Positions 1 to 9,726 of a stretch of DNA of 64,000 nucleotides are shown piece after piece. The stretch covers positions 10,683,758-10,747,757 of the forward strand of contig JARWKL010000009.1 of NCBI GenBank assembly GCA_029961685.1, given 5' to 3'. How positions within the stretch are numbered: the first letter of the stretch is position 1; each line of letters starts with the position of its first letter. This DNA is from Aristolochia californica. Taxonomy: Eukaryota > Streptophyta > Magnoliopsida > Piperales > Aristolochiaceae. The notes below the pieces were generated by a model that saw only the letters and a program-made list of their open reading frames with translations, made no database searches and had not been told where the DNA came from. A program made the position numbers and the translations under genes.

Positions 1-1483
1 TTGTTTCCTGAGTCCGAGTCCATGTCTGAGCCTCAGGTAAATTATGAAACTCAACTAAAAGTCCTACCTCATTGAACCACAAGAGGAAAACCTAGAGTTA
101 ACTATGAACCTCTTCTCACCTCTAAGTCTCAGTATCCCATGAATAATTTTTTGTCTTACCATAGTTGTTAAAGGAAAGTGAAGTATTTTTTAATTAATTA
201 TCTGCTATATCTATTCCTAGTAGTGCGCAGGAAGCCTTGAAAGATCCCAAGTGGAAAGAAGCTATAAATAAAGAAATGAGGTCCCTCCAAAAGAATTCAA
301 CATGGGAAGTAGTTGACTTACCTGTAGGAAAGACACCAGTCGAATGCAGATGGGTATTTACCATTAAATATAAAGCCGATGATACTATTGAAAGGTTCAA
401 AGCAAGGCTTGTAGCCAAAGGATATACTCAAACCTACGGGATTGATTACATGGAGACATTTGCACTAGAGGCCAAGATCCATACTATTCGAATTCTACAG
501 TCATTGGCCGTGAATCTTGATTGGCCCTTATATCAGCTTGATGTTAAAAATGCATTTTTGGACGAAGAACTCCAAGAAGAAGTATAAATAGAATTACCTC
601 CTGGATGTATTAGGCAAACCAAAGGAAGCAAACAAGTATGTAAACTGAGGAAGTCCCTATACAGTTTGAAGCAGTCCCCGAGGGCGTGGTTTGGAAGGTT
701 CACCAATTTTATGAAGTCTATTGAATACAAACAAAGCAACTTAGATCATAGCCTCTTCTTGAAATCTAACAAGGAAGCAATCATAGCTCTCATTGTGTAT
801 GTTGATGATATGATAGTAACTAGGAATGATCCTGAAGAGAAGAAAGCATTGTAGAGTCATCTTGCTAGAGAGTTTGAAAAGAAAGATTTTAACTACTTAA
901 AATATTTTTTTGTATTGAAGTGTCAAAATCAAAGGAAGAAATTTTTCTATCTCAACGAAAATATTCTCTAGATTTGTTGATGGAAACTAGTATGACAACA
1001 TGTTGTCCAGTCAGTACTCCCATGGAAAAAAAATTTGAAACTGGGAACACATTCAGACCAAGTCCATGCTAACAAGGAACATTATCAGAGACTAGTTGGA
1101 AGGATAATGTATCTTGCATGTACCGGACCTGATTTGGCTTATGTACTAAGTGTGGTTAGTTAGTTTATGCATTCTCCAAGTGAAGAACATATGAATGTCA
1201 TCAACTGTATCTTGCGCTACTTAAAAATCATCTCCATGAAAAGGATTTTTGTTTAAAAGAGCTAGAGTGGAAGAATTTCACCAAGGCTGAGCTACTAAAC
1301 CCGTTGAGGTTGATAGACACTTTATCAAGGAAAAAGTGGAAGTAAGAATTATTGAATTCCCTCATGTTCAGTCTCAAGATCAGCTTTCCAATGTACTGAC
1401 TAAGGCAGTGTCTAACCGAGCTCTTAACAATTGTCTCGACAAGTTGGGCATGAGCGATATCTATGGACCAACTTGAGGGGGAG
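1..1483 (+). pseudogene. Copia polyprotein, 3' part (RT and broken RNase H)
   Basis: This is the 3' part of a Ty1/copia polyprotein entering from the left edge. The linker before the reverse transcriptase reads from about 60 to 235 with stops and frame slips. The RT is readable from 237: DPKWKEA, then WVF and QLDVKNAFL, then after a TAA at 585 SLKQSPRAWF and the catalytic YVDD near 798, then a TAG at 852. The RNase H part is collapsed: its central DADWAG block is missing, and 33 bases of unrelated sequence (1261-1293) sit directly before the last RNase H motif VDRHFIKE. The C-terminus ends just before a polypurine tract (about 1474-1483). The stops, shifts and deletion make it a dead copy. 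Assignment rests on copia motif order (known family) and direct translation. Confidence 0.9.
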
Positions 1484-1653
1484 TGTTGAAATTTCTTTCC
1501 TTGTACAGAATAGATTAGAATCTTTGGAATTACGATCCTAACTTTAAGATCTTAGTATGTATAGGTGATTACGCTCATGTACAGTGGCTATCTATGCCAG
1601 ACAATGAGAAGAACAAATAAAAGAATTCAATACCTTATTTTTTACTCTTTTCA
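1484..1653 (+). repeat. Short 3' LTR of the first copia element
   Basis: The sequence begins TGTTGAAATTTC directly after a polypurine tract (TTGAGGGGGAG) and plausibly ends at TTTTCA near 1653, giving an LTR of about 170 bp. The start is well supported by the polypurine tract. The end is inferred from the required terminal CA because no second LTR lies in the window. Confidence 0.6.
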
Positions 1654-2596
1654 TATTGGATCAACCCTCTTCCACAAGAGAACCAAGTAAACGCTTTGCT
1701 ACTAATAGCACTTTCAGCATTCCCTATGACTTCTTGAGTCACTTGGACCACTTTTGCTGCCCTTATGCACATTTGGCTTTGCCTTTGAGCTACTAGGCTC
1801 ACTTCTAATGCCTTCTTTTCCCTTTGAGTTCTTAGAAGCAACCTCTCTGGTTGTAGAAGCGTTTTGAGTGTTCCTTTTTGCAGTGACCTACGAGCTCAGC
1901 GACAAGGTTGACTGCAATAGTTTGGATATACTTAGAGCAGCTCTTGAATGGACAGAGTGACAAGAAATAATTTCCAAAAGGTGGTTTAGGTGGTTGAACT
2001 CCTCGATCAACTCTTGAATGGACAGAGGTATGAGAAATAATTTCCAAAAGGTGATTGAACTTTTTGGGCAACTACACCCACAAGATGACAAAAACAAACA
2101 AAAGGAAGCTAGAGTGGAAGAATTTCACCAAGGCTCAGCTTTAATAAAAAGTTGCAAATCGTTTTAAAGAGCATTGATAAAGACATGAGACATTCAAAGG
2201 TGTCCAAGCTCTACTAGAATTGGTAGAGAAAGATGTATTTAACATACGGAGAAAGCTCTGTGGGATGCTCTACGCACAAATCATTATGTTCTCAACATCA
2301 AGTGCTTCCTGGTAAGAGTTTTACAAGGTGCAGAGTTTGAAAACAAACGCTGGAAAATAGTGTTGTTGTAGCCGAATCCCAGAAAAGTAAAGTAGATGTT
2401 TCTCCAAAAAATAATTAGCTTCAATGCGGGGTTTTAATAGAGCTTTGATAGTGGAGATTGATGGATAAATATAATAGTAGAAGATGAATACTGATAAAGA
2501 ACACAAAGAAGAGAAATTTGACTCATGTAATTGCAGAAGCTAGAAACAATATGAGAATAGAATACAAGAAGAGCTAATAGGGAACAATGAATTTTC
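1654..2596. other. Unassigned DNA, no gene recognised
   Basis: About 940 bases with only short open frames on both strands. It contains a two-copy direct repeat (1941-1983 and 2011-2054) and a second copy (2108-2140) of the 33-base segment found inside the upstream copia RNase H region. No domain is recognised. Confidence 0.5.
1941..2054. repeat. Two-copy direct repeat, about 43 bp units
   Basis: Units starting CTCTTGAATGGACAGAG and ending TTCCAAAAGGTG occur at 1941-1983 and 2011-2054, differing by a few bases and separated by 27 bases. No function is apparent. Confidence 0.8.
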
Positions 2597-2913
2597 TGTT
2601 AAGTTGTGGACCCTAATCAATGCCCTATGCTGAGTCGATATGCAGATCGACCTTCTGTAGTAAGGTCGTCGTGGGGGTTAGAAGGGGGGCGAAGCCCCCG
2701 CCCAGTCCACGATATATTGAGTGTATGATCTCTCTTGTAAACTATTTCATCTTCATAGTGGATTACTGCAGTGGCAAAAAACAGGATGTAGTCTCACTTT
2801 GAAGCGAACCTGTATAAATCTTGTTTGTATTCTCGTGCTTGTTTTTTTTCTTTCTTTCGCGATTATTATTATTGCTCTCGTTAGTTTAGAATTAAGGTGT
2901 CTAATTCCTAACA
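2597..2913 (+). repeat. Solo LTR, family Q (internally deleted copy)
   Basis: It begins TGTTAAGTTGTGG and ends CTAATTCCTAACA, the termini of a family also seen at 9756-10231 (plus strand), 36535-36940 (5' LTR of copia A) and 39897-40404. Compared with the 476-bp copy at 9756 it lacks about 160 internal bases. No coding region or primer site follows it, so it is a solo LTR or LTR remnant. A clean target duplication is not visible. Confidence 0.8.
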
Positions 2914-3363
2914 TTTGTTGGACTAATTACAATCTCATCGGAACAAATAAAAGACTAAAGAAAGAAAACTTAAAAATTAAGATCTTAACGGAATAAGGCT
3001 CCATTGCCTCTATGGGTTGACTAAGTCAAGACACAATGTTGAATTTTTTGAGAAGAGAAATCATTTATTATAATAAAGTACAATGAGTCTCTATTTATAA
3101 TAGATGAAACAAATAGAATCAAATTACAATTAAACTATTCATGTCCCAGTTACACCCAAAGTCAAACACTAAAACATAAGTCCTAAAATAGTTAAACAAC
3201 GGATCAAGAATAGAAGACTACATAACTAAAATACCTTTAATTGAGCCTCTTCTGTGAAACCTCCTCACGAGACTCCTCTTAAACTCCACTATATTAATTC
3301 TTGCTTTATGAGATTTCTTACTGGGAGAGTCATGTAAGACTCATCCGGACCTGTTCTTCAACA
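2914..3363 (-). repeat. P-like 5' LTR with start of leader (truncated)
   Basis: On the minus strand an LTR runs from 3363 (TGTTGAAGAAC) to 3037 (AATTCAACA). It is followed by a short leader (3036 down to about 2914) containing the GACTTAGTCAACCCATAGAG stretch that also follows the primer site in P1 and P2. The primer site itself is degraded. The leader stops at the Q-family solo LTR. This LTR truncates the copia D integrase fragment on its right. Confidence 0.7.
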
Positions 3364-3742
3364 CATCCACTACTACTAGGGGGTTGAATAAGACCCCCAT
3401 ATATCTGAATGAATATGTTGAAAAGGTTTTATAGAACTTAAAGACTTCTTTGTTGGATAACTAGCTTTACGATACTTGCCTAAATGACATACTTCATATT
3501 GAAACTTGGGAGAAACAAAAGCAGAAGACCCAAGAATTGGCAAAAATGTGAAAATTTTCACCACTAGGATTGCCAAGCTGAAGATGCCATTTATAAGGAG
3601 AAATTGCACTTTGGGGTGCATTAGGAGTAGTTTGAGTCTTCTTGGTCAGGTAATATAATCCAATCTTCTCAAGGCCCCTCCAATCTTTTTCCTCGCTTGT
3701 TGGTACCGAATGATACACATATGAGGATAAAAAGTGAGAGAA
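3364..3742 (-). pseudogene. Copia D: GAG-pre-integrase and integrase start
   Basis: Minus-strand frames read EKDWRGLEKIGLYYL, a WHLQLGNPS stretch (degenerate form of the copia WHxRLGHPS block) and then HIHSDIWG, the start of the integrase core. There are frameshifts between segments. The fragment begins where copia D is interrupted on the far side (18341), so 3364-3742 and 18341-20788 are two halves of one element split by the P0 insertion. It ends at a P-like LTR. Non-functional. Confidence 0.8.
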
Positions 3743-3747
3743 GAATT

Positions 3748-4051
3748 TTTTGGTACTTTATTGAATTATTATAATTTGAATACAATGTGACTCTATTTAA
3801 AATGGAGGAAACAAGTAGAATCCAATTATAATTAAATTAACCTCGTCCCTGTTACACCTAAAGTTAAACTCTAAAAGATAAGTCCTAAAACAATTGAACA
3901 ATTGAACATAAATAAAAGACTAGCATAACTAAAACACCTTTAATTGAGATTCTTATGTGAGACTCCTGTAAGACTCCACCATATTAATTCTAGCTCTGTG
4001 AGACTTCTTATTGTAAGAGTCATGTAAGACTTCCATATCTTCTCTTCAACA
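3748..4051 (-). repeat. 3' LTR of non-coding element P0
   Basis: A minus-strand LTR starts at 4051 (TGTTGAAGAGAAG), directly after a polypurine tract (4052-4066). It aligns through its length with the partner LTR at 18044-18340, including the CTTTTAATT..GAGTC and TATTATAA-type blocks. The distal end is worn: the expected TG terminus is not clear, and a gaatt at 3743-3747 matches the gaatt just outside the other end (18341-18345), which would place the end at 3748. Confidence 0.75.
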
Positions 4052-4296
4052 CTTCCTCTCAAACTAGAGTTTATAACTTCAACTTGCAATGTAAATGATT
4101 TTTGGTCTTCAATCTTGGTCTTCCATCTTCATTGACTAAAAAATTTCATAGATGTTAAATCTTCAACATTTTTTGTTCCCCTTTCTTGAATATTTTGGTC
4201 ACATAAAAATTACCACAACATGTGGAACAAAATACCTTTTTCCTATACTTCTTCTACTTCTCCCCTTCAAGTTGGGGATAAAAATGACATAGAGAC
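4052..4296 (-). mobile_element. P0 internal region, 3' segment
   Basis: Non-coding sequence matching the reverse complement of the P1/P2 internal region: the block around 12000-12060 in P1 and 54240-54360 in P2 (CTTGAATATTTTGGTCACAT, then a purine-rich AAGTTGGGG). Alignment to P2 continues without loss from 4296 into 16460, which shows that the hAT element was inserted here. Confidence 0.8.
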
Positions 4297-4639
4297 TAGG
4301 GTAGCATCGAACCGAGCCAGTTGCCGAGAGGCTCAAGCTCGGCTTGGTTCCGGCTTGATTTGATTCGATTTTATTTGGATCTTGAACTGAGTTCGAGATC
4401 CAGATCAAGCTCATTTTAGTTAATGAGTTGAGCTTGACCAAGCCATGGTTTGGTTCGAAAGCTCGTGAGCCTGCTTGTTAACTTAACGAGGACCCGACTA
4501 CGGAGCTTCATCATTCATTCTTCTGAACTGGGGATTTGGGAAATAGGGAAAGTCGAAGTTTGGCTGGCGGTAGTAGTTCATGATTGAGCAAAAATGGGGA
4601 TCTGGGGGTGAAGATTGGAAGGAAATCGACTGCAATCTG

Positions 4640-5486
4640 CTCCTTAAGATAAGTTTTGGTTTTTTATTCGATTTCGTCTTCTTAGTCTTTCTTTTTGATT
4701 TCTTCCTCTGAACTTCTTCCTCGCCGACGGAAGTGACGGAATAGAGGTAAGTTCTTTTATTCTTTATCTTTTGGTTTTTTTTCGTCATTGATGTAACAGT
4801 GATTTATTTTTCATTTTTATCTTATGTATTCCATTATATATCTTCGATCTCGCACTAAAACTACTATGGACGAATGCCTCATGTTGTTTTAGGAGAGTTT
4901 TCCTACTCATTTCTCGGAGGTAATGGCTCTCACCCTATTGTTGATTTTTTTTGTTTTTCAGCTCTTACATTCTGTTGATTTTTCTATTTTTCCATTGTAT
5001 TATTTTGTTGGGCGTTTTAACTATTTGATATCAATGTTAGACTGAAATATTTGTCTTGTACTTTGGTATATTGTTTTTCCTTTTGTCTCTGATGGCTACC
5101 TGAATGAAGAAATCAAGGACAAATACCAAGAAGTACAAAAAAGTGGATTTGTTTATATTACCCTTCCTTGTGGATCTGAGGATTCCGACCAATTTAATTT
5201 GTTTTTCTGGTTGTTCAATTTTAGTTATTTCAAAACCTAGCTCTTACACAATTACATGAAGTCAAAGTCATCTCTCCACATTGTTGTGTTCCCATCATCT
5301 TCTTTCTGAACAACCTGTATCTTCGGCAGGACCACTGAACACTTCCCTTTTGTCATTTCAGTTGGGTTTTCTCATTTCTATACTTGTATAATCATGTCTT
5401 CACATGCACACATGCATGAATCTACTGTTAGTGTAATCTCATGGCTGCTGTTGTTTCCGTTGCTCGATACTGAGATGGGAACAATT
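4640..5486 (+). other. hAT 1 untranslated leader exon and start of 5' intron
   Basis: A pyrimidine-rich stretch is followed by CCTCGCCGACGGAAGTGACG, then an AG/GTAAGTTC donor at 4746/4747. The same arrangement recurs in hAT 2 (28040-28080). A matching acceptor (poly-T then TGTAG) lies at about 13294, just before the first transposase ATG. The native intron is therefore interrupted by S, Q and P1. Splicing is inferred from sequence only. Confidence 0.6.
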
Positions 5487-5928
5487 TTTTATGCACGCGA
5501 TAACAATATTACTTTAGTTGTTTTCTTTAATTTACTTTATTTTATTTTAGTTTTAGGTCACAGGGGTATTTTTGGAATTATTTATTTATAGGGATATTTT
5601 TGGAATATTTTATTCATAGGGTTATTTTTGTAATATTTTATTAAACCCTAATAGGGTGAACCCTATTTAAGGGGTAAGAGTAATGAGCAAGGCAGCATTG
5701 AAGTATTAAGAATTAGGTTAAATCTAGCCTAAAGAGGCTTGAGATCACCTTCTTGATCTCGAGGTTAGGGGTTTTCCTCAAAAACCCACGTATTCTCCTA
5801 TCCTCCATTGATCTTTGTCTTTCCCATGTCTTCCTACTATCCCTACGGTAATGCCTGGAAGACCCATAACTTGTGGCTGATCCCAGATCCTCCCAAAGAA
5901 TCCTTGTGGCAGATCCGAGACTATAACA
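5487..5928 (+). repeat. 5' LTR of element S
   Basis: 442 bp, from TTTTATGCACGCG (first TG mutated to TT) to CGAGACTATAACA. A TATA-like TATTTAAGG lies near 5664. It is nearly identical along its length to 9286-9726, with scattered substitutions. Confidence 0.93.
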
Positions 5929-5930
5929 AC

Positions 5931-5947
5931 TGGTATCAGAGCGGGAA
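5931..5947 (+). promoter_or_regulatory. Element S primer binding site
   Basis: TGGTATCAGAGCGGGAA lies 2 bases after the 5' LTR and is complementary in type to the 3' end of initiator Met-tRNA, the usual plant LTR element primer. Confidence 0.9.
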
Positions 5948-5951
5948 CACA

Positions 5952-6584
5952 ATGGGTTATTCTATATCCCAAGGAAGATGGATTGCTATGGGTAAGGAAT
6001 TGGAAGAAATACGAGCATGGTTAGATGCTTCCATTGAACGTTATGCAAGGGAGGAACTCGCTGCTGTAGAAAAATAGGTCACACAACCTCAAATCTCCGA
6101 CCACATATGCGCACAGGAGGTAGCAGAAGCTATCTCGGACGGGGCAACAGGCCAAGGCCCGGAAAAATCAAAATTTTTGTCTTGTTTATCGGAAAAATCA
6201 CATGCGGAAGGTTTGGGGGCGACTCCAAACCCCTTAACCCGGGAAACCAGAATTCCACAGGCGATGCGAATAAAATCGGCCAGTGGAGAAGCCCCTAAGG
6301 GGTGTTGTTCACCGTCGGAGACCGTTCAACGGGCACTCAACCGTAACACTCCAGAAAAATTCAAGATTTCCTCGCAAGGAAATCCAAAGCCGAACAACAA
6401 CGATAAAGATTTGGGGAAATCGGAAGGGTCGGTGGTGGGAGATACTGTTGCGACCCCAAATTCGACTACAGGGGCTTCAAAATTCCCCAAGAAGGTCCCG
6501 GGAAATCCGAAATTGGAGGGGTCTACGGCCAAAATCTCGTCGGTCAAGGCTGATTTGGGTTCGACCTCCTCAAATCCATTATAA
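5952..6584 (+). pseudogene. Gag-like leader ORF of element S, one in-frame stop
   Basis: An ATG 5 bases after the primer site opens a frame of about 210 codons, broken only by a TAG at 6075-6077 and ending at TAA 6582-6584. The first 41 residues are a charged, probably helical stretch (GKELEEIRAWLDASIERY). The rest is low-complexity, rich in Ser, Pro, Lys and Gly. No CCHC knuckle, protease, integrase or RT follows. Position and length suggest the N-terminal part of a gag gene, but the match to a gag family is by position, not by a diagnostic motif. Confidence 0.5.
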
Positions 6585-7190
6585 CGGCCGATAGAAGGTT
6601 AGTTTTTCACCGTCGACAGGGACAACCCCCAACCAGCGAAGCCCCGATGGGCTGCCCTTCGCCACCAAACACGGAGGAGGCTCCGTCGGCGCCGTCGAAA
6701 ACATGTCCGGTGGGATGTGACTTCCGACCACCACCTCCCACTCGCACTCCACTTCTCGGCAGACCAGAGCATACCCAAGTTACAAATTGGGGGGGTAAGT
6801 GTCTTGGATTTTTTTTTTTTTTTGAGAGGCTTTGTTTTTCTGCGGATGTGAATCTTCAAATTGCCGATGTGGGTTTTAATTTTCTGGTTTCCATGGCTGC
6901 TTCGGCTTCGAATTTTTGGCGTCGACGTTCTCTGTTTTGTGAAGCAGAGAAACAGTACCAGATTGAGGGAATTACGGCTACTGTGTATGAATTTCAACAT
7001 GGAATTTTTTATGGGAATCTATCAGTTCCGTGGGGAACCCACTTCACCGTCATTTGGGGTAAGCCTTTACAACGCCACCGAATTTTCTGTCTCTCTGAAC
7101 TTCAATTTCCAAGCTTCAGGGGAGCTCCGAATGCTGGGGAGCTGTTTGACAGCATGCCTCAAAGTTATGTTGTTCGATTTCTTGTTTCTG
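6585..7190 (+). other. Element S: unassigned, possibly captured DNA
   Basis: GC-rich start (6640-6780) followed by a poly-T and two overlapping open frames (6647-7333 and 6861-7256). The frame that joins the P4-ATPase fragment contains the stretches YEFQHGIFYGNLSVPWG and GELFDSMPQSYVVRFL. I do not recognise the source. Its coding-like look and position directly before clear host fragments suggest one or more further captured pieces. Confidence 0.4.
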
Positions 7191-7985
7191 CACAGCAGGC
7201 TAGACAACAATGGTATGTTCTATATCCCGAGGAAGGGCCATGGTATGAATTACTAGTCATACCTCTTCGGTTTGAGCTGTTGTGTTCCAATTTTGTGATG
7301 AGTTTAGGTGCAAAATTTTATAGCCTAGGGTAATGAGATGCATTATACGGACACCAACACCCCTTCCCATGCTACAAATACAGCAATCAGTGAGGATTTG
7401 GGACAAGTGGAGTACATTTTGATGGATCAGACAGGGACCCTCACAGAAAATAGAATGTTCTTCCACAGATGCTGTATCAATGGAAAATTCTATGGAAATG
7501 AAGTTGGAGATGCCATAAACGATGCGGAACTGCTTAATGCTGTTGCTACCTATGATCTTGAGATTGTCAGATTTGTCACAGTTATGGCAATATGCAACAC
7601 TGTTATTCCACTTAAAAGCAATAGTGGAGCTATAATTTACAAGGCTCAGTCCCAGGATGAGGAAGCCCTTGTTAATGCTACTGCTTGCTTGCACATGGTT
7701 CTCATCAACAGAAATGGAAATTTTATGGAAGTGGCACTCAATGGGTCAATTATTCAATATGAGTTCTTGGATACACTAGCGTTTCCCTCAGAGAGGAAAA
7801 GGATGTCAGTTGTCGTCAAGGCCTGCCAGAATGGAACGATTCTCCTTTTGCCCAAAGGGGCACATGAGACAATTCTTCCCTGTGCATCATCTAGGCCACA
7901 AATAAGGGTATTTATCGAGGTTGTGGATCAGTATGCTCAACAGGGATTGCGGACACTCTGTTTGGCTTGGCGTATTGTTGCCAAG
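7190..7985 (+). pseudogene. Captured P4-ATPase (ALA2-type flippase) fragment
   Basis: From 7199 the frame reads WYVLYPEEGPWYELLVIPL and RFELLCS, the segment around membrane helix 3 of plant ALA2-type phospholipid flippases. A small internal deletion follows and the frame resumes near 7338 with NTPSHATNTAISEDLGQ, the phosphorylation loop. The loop is DQTGT at codons 30-34 of the 513-codon frame, where P-type ATPases require DKTGT. KAQSQDEEALV (N domain) and KGAHE (normally KGADE-like) follow, ending after LRTLCLAWR. Introns are absent. Only part of the cytoplasmic domain is present and the catalytic motif is altered, so no ATPase activity is expected. The family assignment is strong; the exact paralogue is inferred. 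Confidence 0.88.
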
Positions 7986-8879
7986 GGAAATTTTACAGCA
8001 AGGACTGTTGTTGGGCTTACCAGCACATGTGTGGAAGTAGTGCAGCTATGTCATCAGCATGGGGTCTTGCACCGAGACCTCAAGCCTGAGCACTTCTACT
8101 GTTGCGCACCTGTATCTACTGCTATGGATGCATTTGTGATGTATGGTTCTGCTATTAGTGCAGTAACTACTGTTGGGTTTGCTGCTATTCCAATTAGCAG
8201 TGGAATCGTGTTAGATTTATTGTGGTATGAACTTTCTAGTGAGAGAATTGACGATATGGCAGCAGTTCAAAGGGCAAGAGATTTTCATCTCGGCTGGTTT
8301 TTGGAACCAAACAGATTTGGTCACTACCCCAGCTCAATGGAACTAATGGTAGGAAAGCGGCTCCAACAAATCTGCTGGGTGAAATCAGATTGGAATAAAG
8401 ATGAAAGAATGGCAGGTGATTGGGTGCACATTTTTGGAAAATGGAGTGGTGATCCCACTGATAAAGGCATCCAAACCTCTCCAGACTACATAATTTTTTA
8501 TATCTCTTCACAGTTTCCTCAGCTCTCTACCAAAGACAAGACCTTGGTCTTTCAATTTTCTATTAAACATGAGCAGCAACTTGATTCTGTTCCCATGAAA
8601 AGGAGCACCCTCCAACAACTCAGGCAGGATATGATGTTGGCTTCACTACTTATTGATCAAATTACCTACATTGATGATTGGGTTGTACGGGATAGAGCAC
8701 ATTCACTGTCTTTGGCTGGGGCTACTGCAGCCTTGGAAGCATGTCCGCTCCACCTTCCTGTCATTGATGGGGCGAGGGCAGATGTACAGCTAGTGAAGGA
8801 TTCAATTAGTTCAGTTGTTCATGTTGTGCCAGCCATGGGGTCCTCATGTATCATTTACTGTCAAGGGCAGAGGAGCTGA
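7338..8879 (+). CDS. 513-codon chimeric ORF made of five host gene fragments
   Basis: A single uninterrupted frame from an ATG to TGA. In order it contains P4-ATPase residues 1-212, a CDPK-type kinase loop about 228-255, an unassigned stretch 256-302, a GH1 beta-glucosidase tail 303-343, a calreticulin piece 346-416 and a QWRF-family piece 421-513. All pieces are in the sense direction and share one frame, although they derive from unrelated proteins. No complete fold is present: the ATPase lacks its membrane core, the kinase is only the catalytic loop, and calreticulin is only a piece of its N domain. Whether it is transcribed is unknown; the S LTR lies upstream in the same direction. A protein product is possible but not shown. 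It could simply be a chance-open mosaic. Confidence 0.6.
   Translation: MHYTDTNTPSHATNTAISEDLGQVEYILMDQTGTLTENRMFFHRCCINGKFYGNEVGDAINDAELLNAVATYDLEIVRFVTVMAICNTVIPLKSNSGAIIYKAQSQDEEALVNATACLHMVLINRNGNFMEVALNGSIIQYEFLDTLAFPSERKRMSVVVKACQNGTILLLPKGAHETILPCASSRPQIRVFIEVVDQYAQQGLRTLCLAWRIVAKGNFTARTVVGLTSTCVEVVQLCHQHGVLHRDLKPEHFYCCAPVSTAMDAFVMYGSAISAVTTVGFAAIPISSGIVLDLLWYELSSERIDDMAAVQRARDFHLGWFLEPNRFGHYPSSMELMVGKRLQQICWVKSDWNKDERMAGDWVHIFGKWSGDPTDKGIQTSPDYIIFYISSQFPQLSTKDKTLVFQFSIKHEQQLDSVPMKRSTLQQLRQDMMLASLLIDQITYIDDWVVRDRAHSLSLAGATAALEACPLHLPVIDGARADVQLVKDSISSVVHVVPAMGSSCIIYCQGQRS
8019..8102 (+). pseudogene. Captured CDPK-type kinase catalytic loop
   Basis: Codons 228-255 of the chimeric frame read CVEVVQLCHQHGVLHRDLKP then EHF. 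This is the helix E and catalytic loop of calcium-dependent protein kinases and relatives, normally HRDLKPENF. The Asn of the loop is His here. About 28 residues are retained, far below a kinase domain of about 260. Confidence 0.75.
8103..8243 (+). other. Element S: unassigned 47-codon insert in the chimera
   Basis: Codons 256-302 contain the hydrophobic stretch ISAVTTVGFAAIPISSGIVL, which looks like a membrane segment. It lies between the kinase and glucosidase pieces. Source gene not recognised; probably a sixth captured fragment. Confidence 0.4.
8244..8366 (+). pseudogene. Captured GH1 beta-glucosidase fragment
   Basis: Codons 303-343 include AAVQRARDFHLGWFLEP, FGHYPSSM and VGKRL. This is the region of plant family 1 beta-glucosidases that reads roughly AxxRxxDFxLGWFxxPxxxGxYP, lying between the two catalytic glutamates. 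Neither catalytic Glu motif is included. Confidence 0.85.
8373..8585 (+). pseudogene. Captured calreticulin fragment
   Basis: Codons 346-416 read WVKSDWNKDE, GKWSGDPTDKGIQTS and KDKTLVFQFSIKHEQQLD. This is the start of the calreticulin N-domain (after the signal peptide), up to just before the first conserved CGGGY block, which is missing. No signal peptide, P domain or acidic C domain. Confidence 0.92.
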
Positions 8880-9035
8880 ATTCTCTGGTGTTGGCACTTG
8901 CTACCGTAGCAGCACTGGAAAGTGTCCTGCTTGACACATGTGGAGACCTATTAGCTTCAACAATAGCAATGCCTGTAAATGAAAGTAGCCTCAGAACTCA
9001 CCGTATACAACTCTCAACAAGCGTTGCTTCATGGG
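8598..9035 (+). pseudogene. Captured QWRF-motif (AUG8/QWRF) protein fragment
   Basis: From codon 421 the frame reads LQQLRQDMMLASLLIDQITY, DWVVRDRAHSLSLAGATAAL and LPVIDGARADVQLVKDSI. This is the conserved C-terminal coiled region of plant QWRF/DUF566 microtubule-associated proteins. A small frame slip near 8850 moves the continuation (AEELNSLVLALATVAALE, LRTHRIQLS) to another frame until about 9035. About 145 residues are covered, the longest match after the ATPase. Confidence 0.85.
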
Positions 9036-9285
9036 CTCTATCTATATCAGCCATCGAATATTTGTTTACCGGCCAGCGAAATGAAGAATGTCCACAAGAA
9101 TTATTTATATTTTTTCTCTCGACCTGAAAAAAGAAAAAAAAATCCTAGAATGCTTGCTCCAATTTTTGGGCGTCCAGAGAGCGCAAATGGCTGTCGTGGA
9201 TGCTACTTGGGCACTGGTGAAGACGTCGGCATACAAACACTACTTCCAAGCTTGAGGGCAAGCTCATTCTTTCGGGGGGGTGTAA
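9036..9285 (+). other. Element S tail and polypurine tract
   Basis: Non-coding tail with an A-rich run near 9126-9143 and the G-run TTCGGGGGGG (about 9271-9280), which serves as polypurine tract 5 bases before the 3' LTR. Confidence 0.65.
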
Positions 9286-9726
9286 TGTTATGCACGCGAT
9301 AACAATATTACTTTAGTTGTTTTCTTTAATTTACTTTATTTTATTTCAGTTTTAGGTCACATAGGTATTTTTGGAATTATTTATTTATAGGGATATTATT
9401 GGAATAATTTATTCATAGGGATATTTTTGTAATATTTTATTAAACCCTAACAGGGCGAACCCTATTTAAGGGGTAAGAGTAATGAGAAAGGCAACATTGA
9501 AGTATTAAGAATTAGGTTAAATCTAGCGTAAAGAGGCTTGAGATCACCTTCTTGATCTCGAGGTTAGGGTTTTCCTCAAAAACCCATGTATTCTCCTATC
9601 CTCCATTGATCTTCATCTTCCCCATGTCTTTCTACTATCCCTACGGTAATGCCTGAAAGACCCGTAACCCGTGGCAGATCCCAAATCCTCCCAAAGAATC
9701 CTTGTGGCAGATCCGGGACTGTAACA
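9286..9726 (+). repeat. 3' LTR of element S
   Basis: 441 bp, TGTTATGCACGCG to GGGACTGTAACA, followed at once by the target duplication caatt. It keeps the canonical TG that the 5' copy has lost. Confidence 0.93.

Noticed and set aside
7190..7985. A functional flippase gene
   Set aside because: Only part of the protein is present, membrane helices are missing, and the phosphorylation motif DKTGT is changed to DQTGT.
9132..9302. Short ORF at the end of element S as a further captured gene
   Set aside because: It runs into the 3' LTR and shows no recognisable protein pattern.
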